Below are positions 13,088-16,344 of a stretch of DNA of 16,344 nucleotides, in pieces. The position numbers and the translations under genes were made by a program. This DNA comes from Gemmatimonadales bacterium. Its GTDB lineage: Bacteria > Gemmatimonadota > Gemmatimonadetes > Palauibacterales > Palauibacteraceae. The stretch covers positions 1 to 16,344 of the forward strand of contig DAOVWI010000037.1 of the NCBI GenBank assembly GCA_030636765.1. The letters run 5' to 3'. Within the stretch, counting starts at the first letter, position 1. Every line of letters starts with the position of its first letter. Below the pieces are notes generated by a model that saw only the letters and a list, made by a program, of their open reading frames with translations, made no database searches and was not told the origin of the DNA.

Positions 13088-13424
13088 GGTACCCTTTCCT
13101 TGCGGTTTGCCGACCTCCGGCAGCGCAGGGACGGTGCCGTTTCGGTGTCCATGTACGTATGTTCAATATGATCAACGTGTTATCATGGATTGACAGTGGC
13201 CTCGGCGAGGCGGACCTTGGCGCAACAAGCGAGGTTCGTAGGCAGTCGGCAATGGTGGTCCGCCGGGTCGAGTGACGGCCGACGCTTGAAATCGTGCGGC
13301 TTGGCCTGTAACGTCGCCCGTTCGCACAGCGGCCTGCTTCCGAACGAGAGCCGCGGCTCGCCGGCGACCTGGCTGCCGATCTCAGCGCGGCCGGCACTAT
13401 GCACGGGTTTGGGGAAGGAATCAG
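13088..13424. other. Divergent intergenic region with long leader of the folate ligase gene
   Basis: These 337 bp lie between the prepilin and formate-tetrahydrofolate ligase genes. An AT-richer patch (about 13150-13195) is the likely promoter zone for both. Downstream, GCGGACC (13210-13216) can pair with GGTCCGC (13257-13263), and GTCGGC inside that loop (13245-13250) with GCCGAC (13278-13283), a possible pseudoknot. An open frame at 13190-13432 is not protein-like. GGGGAAGGAA precedes the ligase ATG. Confidence 0.4.
13178..13186 (+). promoter_or_regulatory. Possible extended -10 of the folate ligase promoter
   Basis: TGTTATCAT reads as a TGn extended -10 with TATCAT (five of six consensus bases). 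The -35 region at the right distance is poor, as is common with extended -10 promoters. Transcription from here would give a leader of about 230 nt. Confidence 0.3.
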
Positions 13425-15092
13425 ATGCGTAGCGACGTTGATATCGCCCAGGAGGCGACGCTCTTGCCGATCGCCGAGGTCGCGGCGGGTCTGGGACTCG
13501 CCGAAGACGATCTCGAACCGTTCGGACGGTACAAGGCCAAGGTCCGGCTGGATTCACTGAGAGGCCGGGAAGCGCGGTCGGGCAAACTCGTGCTCGTCAC
13601 CGGGACCAGCCCGACGCCGGCCGGAGAGGGGAAGACCACGGTAGCCGTGGGCCTTGCCGACGCGCTCCGGCGCCGGGACATGAGCGTCGCCCTCTGCTTG
13701 AGAGAGCCGAGCCTCGGGCCCGTATTCGGGATCAAGGGCGGCGCCGCCGGCGGAGGACACTCCCAGGTCGTCCCGATGGTCGACATCAACCTCCACTTCA
13801 CCGGCGACTTCCACGCCATCACGTCCGCGCACTCCCTCTTGTCGGCTCTCCTGGACAATCACCTCCAGCAGGGCAATCTCCTGGACATCGATCAACGGCG
13901 CATCACCTGGAAGCGGGCCGTCGACATGAACGACCGTGCCCTGCGCCGGACGGTGGTCGGGTTGGGTGGGCCCGGGAGTGGTGTCCCGAGAGAGGATGGC
14001 TTCCTCATCACGGCTGCGTCGGAGGTCATGGCGATCTTCTGCCTCGCGGCGGACCACGAGGACCTGGAGGAGCGGCTCGGTCGAATCATCGTCGGCTATC
14101 GGCGGGATCGGAGTCCGGTGACGGCGGCGGAACTGGAAGCGAGCGGCGCGATGACCCTTCTTCTCAAGGACGCCCTCGCCCCCAACATCGTCCAGACGCT
14201 GGAGGGAACACCGGCCTTCATTCACGGCGGGCCCTTCGCCAACATCGCGCACGGATGTAACTCGTTGATGGCGACCCGGGCCGGACTCCAGCTGGCGGAC
14301 GTGGTCGTGACCGAGGCGGGATTCGGAGCCGACCTGGGAGCCGAAAAGTTCTTCGACATCAAGTGTCGCGTGGGAGGACTGGAGCCGGAGGCCGCGGTGG
14401 TCGTGGCCACGATCCGGTCCTTGAAGATGCACGGCGGGGTGCCGCGCTCCGAGCTGGAGACCGAGGACGTGGACGCCGTGCGGCGCGGGAGCGGGAACCT
14501 GCGGAAGCACGTGGAGATCGTGGAGCGCTTCGGCGTGCCCCCGATCGTGGCGCTCAACCGGTTTCCGGCGGACACAGAGGCCGAGCTCCTGGCGGCCGAG
14601 GAGGCGTGCGCCGAGATCGGCGTAAGGGTCGCGAGGGCCGAAGGGCACGCCCACGGGAGCGACGGGATGCTCGAGCTGGCCGATGCGATCCTCGGTGCGC
14701 TCGCCGAGGGAGAGGCCAACTTCGCCCCTCTGTATCCTGTGGACCTGCCGCTGGCCGAGAAGATCGAGACGGTCGCGGGCGAGATCTACGGTGCGGACGG
14801 CGTGGATTTCCACGCGGCGGCCAGAAAGTCGATCGACCAGCTCGAGTCGATCGGCCTCGGCGACCTGCCGGTGTGTATCGCCAAGACCCAATACTCGCTC
14901 AGCGACGATCCAGCGCTCCTGGGCCGGCCCGAGGGCTTCCGAATCACGGTTCGGGAGGTGACCCCGTCAGCCGGCGCCGGCTTCGTCGTGGCGTTCAGCG
15001 GCAACATGCTCACGATGCCGGGCCTGCCTGCGCGACCGGCCGCAGCCGGCATGAGCGTAACTCCCGACGGCCGGGTCGTGGGCCTGTTCTGA
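13425..15092 (+). CDS. fhs: Formate--tetrahydrofolate ligase
   Basis: The 555-aa product has the usual length of the family. It ligates formate to tetrahydrofolate with ATP, making 10-formyl-THF for purine synthesis, formyl-Met-tRNA and one-carbon metabolism, in the cytoplasm. The N-terminal part has the family's IAEVAAGLGL and FGRYKAKV blocks. The P-loop is TPAGEGKTT (64-72), followed by EPSLGPVFGIKGGAAGGG, the INLHFTGDFHAI block, NIVQTLEGTPAFIHGGPFANI and TEAGFGADLGAEKFFDIKC. The C-terminus keeps SLSDDP and the final FSGNMLTMPGLP region. Nothing is truncated or missing. It is transcribed away from the prepilin gene after a long leader; the next gene follows after 52 bp and could share its transcript, though it has no evident functional link. 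Confidence 0.97.
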   Translation: MRSDVDIAQEATLLPIAEVAAGLGLAEDDLEPFGRYKAKVRLDSLRGREARSGKLVLVTGTSPTPAGEGKTTVAVGLADALRRRDMSVALCLREPSLGPVFGIKGGAAGGGHSQVVPMVDINLHFTGDFHAITSAHSLLSALLDNHLQQGNLLDIDQRRITWKRAVDMNDRALRRTVVGLGGPGSGVPREDGFLITAASEVMAIFCLAADHEDLEERLGRIIVGYRRDRSPVTAAELEASGAMTLLLKDALAPNIVQTLEGTPAFIHGGPFANIAHGCNSLMATRAGLQLADVVVTEAGFGADLGAEKFFDIKCRVGGLEPEAAVVVATIRSLKMHGGVPRSELETEDVDAVRRGSGNLRKHVEIVERFGVPPIVALNRFPADTEAELLAAEEACAEIGVRVARAEGHAHGSDGMLELADAILGALAEGEANFAPLYPVDLPLAEKIETVAGEIYGADGVDFHAAARKSIDQLESIGLGDLPVCIAKTQYSLSDDPALLGRPEGFRITVREVTPSAGAGFVVAFSGNMLTMPGLPARPAAAGMSVTPDGRVVGLF

Positions 15093-15144
15093 CCCGACTC
15101 TCCATGAGTGCGCGCAAGCTGGTCTCCGACGGAGCGCTGATATC

Positions 15145-15738
15145 ATGACGGGAATGCTCCGTGTGGCGGTGCTCGCTCTGCTGCTCGCGTCGTCGGGTGG
15201 CGCGCGATTGGTCTTCGCGCAGGACCAGCGCTCGCCGTACGCGGGAGAGGATCGCCGCGAGATCAAGGCCCTCTCGCCCGGGGAGGTCGCCCAGCTGCTG
15301 GACGGAGCCGGAATGGGCTTGGCCAGGGCGGCCGAGCTCAACGGCGTTCCGGGACCCCGGCACGTCCTGGACATGGCCGACCAACTGGAGCTGACGGACG
15401 CCCAGCGGGCAGAGATCGAGCGCATAGAGGACCGCATGCACGAGGCCGCGGTGCGGCTCGGGCGGGAGATCCTGGAGCTGGAAGAGGCGCTGGACCGGCT
15501 CTTCGCCGTCGGCCCCGCCGATCCGTCAGAGGTGGAGCGTCTCGCCGGCCGGATCGGCCAGAGGAGCGGTCTTCTGCGTGCGGTTCACCTGCTCGCGCAC
15601 CTGGAAGCGGCCGCGGTTCTCAGGCCGGCGCAGATCCGCCGTTACGGCGTTCTACGAGGCTACCAAACCGCGGCCGATCCTAGGCACGAACCCGGTCACG
15701 ATATGGGCGAGCACGAGCCGCAGCACCGTCCGCGGTAG
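15145..15738 (+). CDS. Spy/CpxP-like periplasmic protein with His-rich tail
   Basis: The 197-aa product has a signal peptide (MTGMLRVAVLALLLASSGGA, cleaved near FAQ). It is otherwise helical: SPGEVAQLLDGAGMGLARAAEL, then VLDMADQLELTDAQRAEIERI, which matches the L-x-L-T-x-x-Q pattern of Spy/CpxP/zinc-resistance periplasmic proteins, then a long amphipathic, coiled-coil-prone helix (about 95-145). The C-terminal tail HEPGHDMGEHEPQHRPR could bind metal. The family includes periplasmic chaperones and metal-stress sensors; which role applies here is not clear. The start is ATG 15145, or ATG 15154 three codons later. No strong Shine-Dalgarno is visible. It ends facing the convergent DUF4382 gene. 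Confidence 0.7.
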   Translation: MTGMLRVAVLALLLASSGGARLVFAQDQRSPYAGEDRREIKALSPGEVAQLLDGAGMGLARAAELNGVPGPRHVLDMADQLELTDAQRAEIERIEDRMHEAAVRLGREILELEEALDRLFAVGPADPSEVERLAGRIGQRSGLLRAVHLLAHLEAAAVLRPAQIRRYGVLRGYQTAADPRHEPGHDMGEHEPQHRPR

Positions 15739-15763
15739 CGGCGCCCTCCGCCGGGCCGGACGG
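15726..15763. terminator. Hairpin between convergent genes, possible bidirectional terminator
   Basis: CCGTCCG (15726-15732) and CGGACGG (15757-15763) form a perfect 7-bp outer stem, with further pairing possible inside (GCCC/GGGC). The hairpin spans the stop of the Spy-like gene and ends next to the stop of the minus-strand DUF4382 gene. There is no clear T-run. Confidence 0.4.
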
Positions 15764-16344
15764 TTAGGGTACGGCTGGAACCACCACTGTGCCGACGATC
15801 ACCGGGGTCATCGAGATCCGCTTCGCGTTGACTACGATGTTCTTCACCGAGTTGAGCGGGTCGAAATACAGGCCGATCGTCTCGGGGACGTCGAAGAAGC
15901 CGGTTTGCACCTTGAGGCCGGACTGCTCGCCGCTCGGGATTACGAGCGGGTGGTCGCCCGCCTCGAGCATCGTGCCGCCGGCTTCGACCGACCCGCTGAA
16001 GACGATCGTCGGGTTCGTGAAGAAGATCCGCGCCTGGTTGTAGCGGCCACTCGGAAGGACCGCGGAGGCGATGTTGATGCCTTCGCCTCCGGCCGGCAGG
16101 TCGAGTAGGTTAATCGTAATCCCATCTGTGGCAGCGCCGCCGGTCAGATCCACGGTGATCCAGGGTCCCTCGGATCCATCGCCGTCGGTGCCGTCGGAGC
16201 CCTCGGTACCGTCGGAGCCCTCGGTGCCGTCCGTGACGACTGCGGCATCGGCGCCGACGCGGTGCACCTGGATGGACGTCACCGTCATGTTGATCTCCGA
16301 GACCTGATCGAGAGGGACTCCGAGCTGGCTTCCGAGCGCGGCGA
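15764..16344 (-). CDS. DUF4382-domain protein, 5' end beyond the window
   Basis: The C-terminal 193 residues or so are present; the frame stays open to the right edge and the codons before the internal Met at 16288 (LGSQLGVPLDQVSEIN) look like real coding sequence, so the true start lies outside. The visible part has the DUF4382 pattern: INMTVTSIQVHRVG, then a Gly/Ser/Asp/Glu linker, WITVDLTGG, ITINLLDL, ASAVLPSGRYNQARIFF, LKVQTGFFDVPE and a hydrophobic beta end IVGTVVVPAVP. Proteins of this family are exported, usually lipoproteins; the function is unknown, with a beta-sandwich (carbohydrate-binding or adhesin-like) shape proposed from sequence. The linker is made of 18-bp tandem repeats. 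Convergent with the Spy-like gene. Confidence 0.85.
   Translation of the reverse strand, partial: AALGSQLGVPLDQVSEINMTVTSIQVHRVGADAAVVTDGTEGSDGTEGSDGTDGDGSEGPWITVDLTGGAATDGITINLLDLPAGGEGINIASAVLPSGRYNQARIFFTNPTIVFSGSVEAGGTMLEAGDHPLVIPSGEQSGLKVQTGFFDVPETIGLYFDPLNSVKNIVVNAKRISMTPVIVGTVVVPAVP
16191..16226. repeat. 18-bp tandem repeat in the DUF4382 linker
   Basis: CCGTCGGAGCCCTCGGTA (16191-16208) is repeated with one change at 16209-16226, with partial copies on both sides (about 16176-16190 and 16227-16235). It encodes the acidic DGTEGS hexapeptides of the loop. Confidence 0.85.

Noticed and set aside
13210..13263. tRNA-like fold with a 7-bp closing stem and a GGTTCG segment
   Set aside because: At 54 nt it is too short and lacks D- and anticodon arms in the right places.
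13190..13432. Small plus-strand gene before the folate ligase
   Set aside because: The translation lacks any domain-like pattern, it overlaps the ligase start, and it has no ribosome-binding site.

Overview
The window is high-GC bacterial DNA from an organism with a Gram-negative type of envelope. It encodes a probable outer-membrane beta-barrel ending in Phe, three lipoproteins, several Sec-signal periplasmic proteins and a type IV-type prepilin. There are no rRNA, tRNA, IS, phage or CRISPR features. The mix of DUF4382, secreted kinase-like and lipoprotein genes made me think of Gemmatimonadota or a similar GC-rich environmental lineage. That is only an impression.

Left part (1-3360): a small beta-barrel protein is followed by a class I SAM-dependent methyltransferase of the ArsM-like group. 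Its reading frame is interrupted by one in-frame TGA (1288-1290) exactly where relatives carry a conserved Cys. The frame then continues for 56 family-like codons to TAG at 1461. A 17-nt hairpin starting 11 nt after the TGA fits the bacterial SECIS rules. I annotate the gene as a selenoprotein (Sec204); this is the most important observation here. On the other strand follow an overlapping methyltransferase / family 2 glycosyltransferase pair.

Middle part (3360-8660): a two-domain cupredoxin-like lipoprotein with a full His-Cys-His-Met copper site is followed by a Ser/Thr kinase whose membrane domain comes before the kinase domain. Convergent to it, on the minus strand, is a tight three-gene operon. 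It encodes a small single-pass membrane protein, an exported kinase-like protein (HipA/Fam20/PI3K-type motifs) and an exported PPP-type metallophosphatase. This looks like a periplasmic phosphorylation/dephosphorylation pair.

Right part (8945-16344): an anchored DUF411 (CGCC) metal-binding protein, a repeat-rich operator-like spacer, a cytochrome c lipoprotein, an RNase Z-like metallo-beta-lactamase-fold lipoprotein, an HU protein, a prepilin (minus), formate-tetrahydrofolate ligase, a Spy/CpxP-like periplasmic protein with a His-rich tail, and a DUF4382 protein (minus) running off the right edge. Redox/metal proteins in the envelope (cupredoxin, DUF411, cytochrome c, Spy-like) are a loose theme. 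Several of the anchored proteins carry 15-18 bp tandem repeats in their linkers or signal segments.
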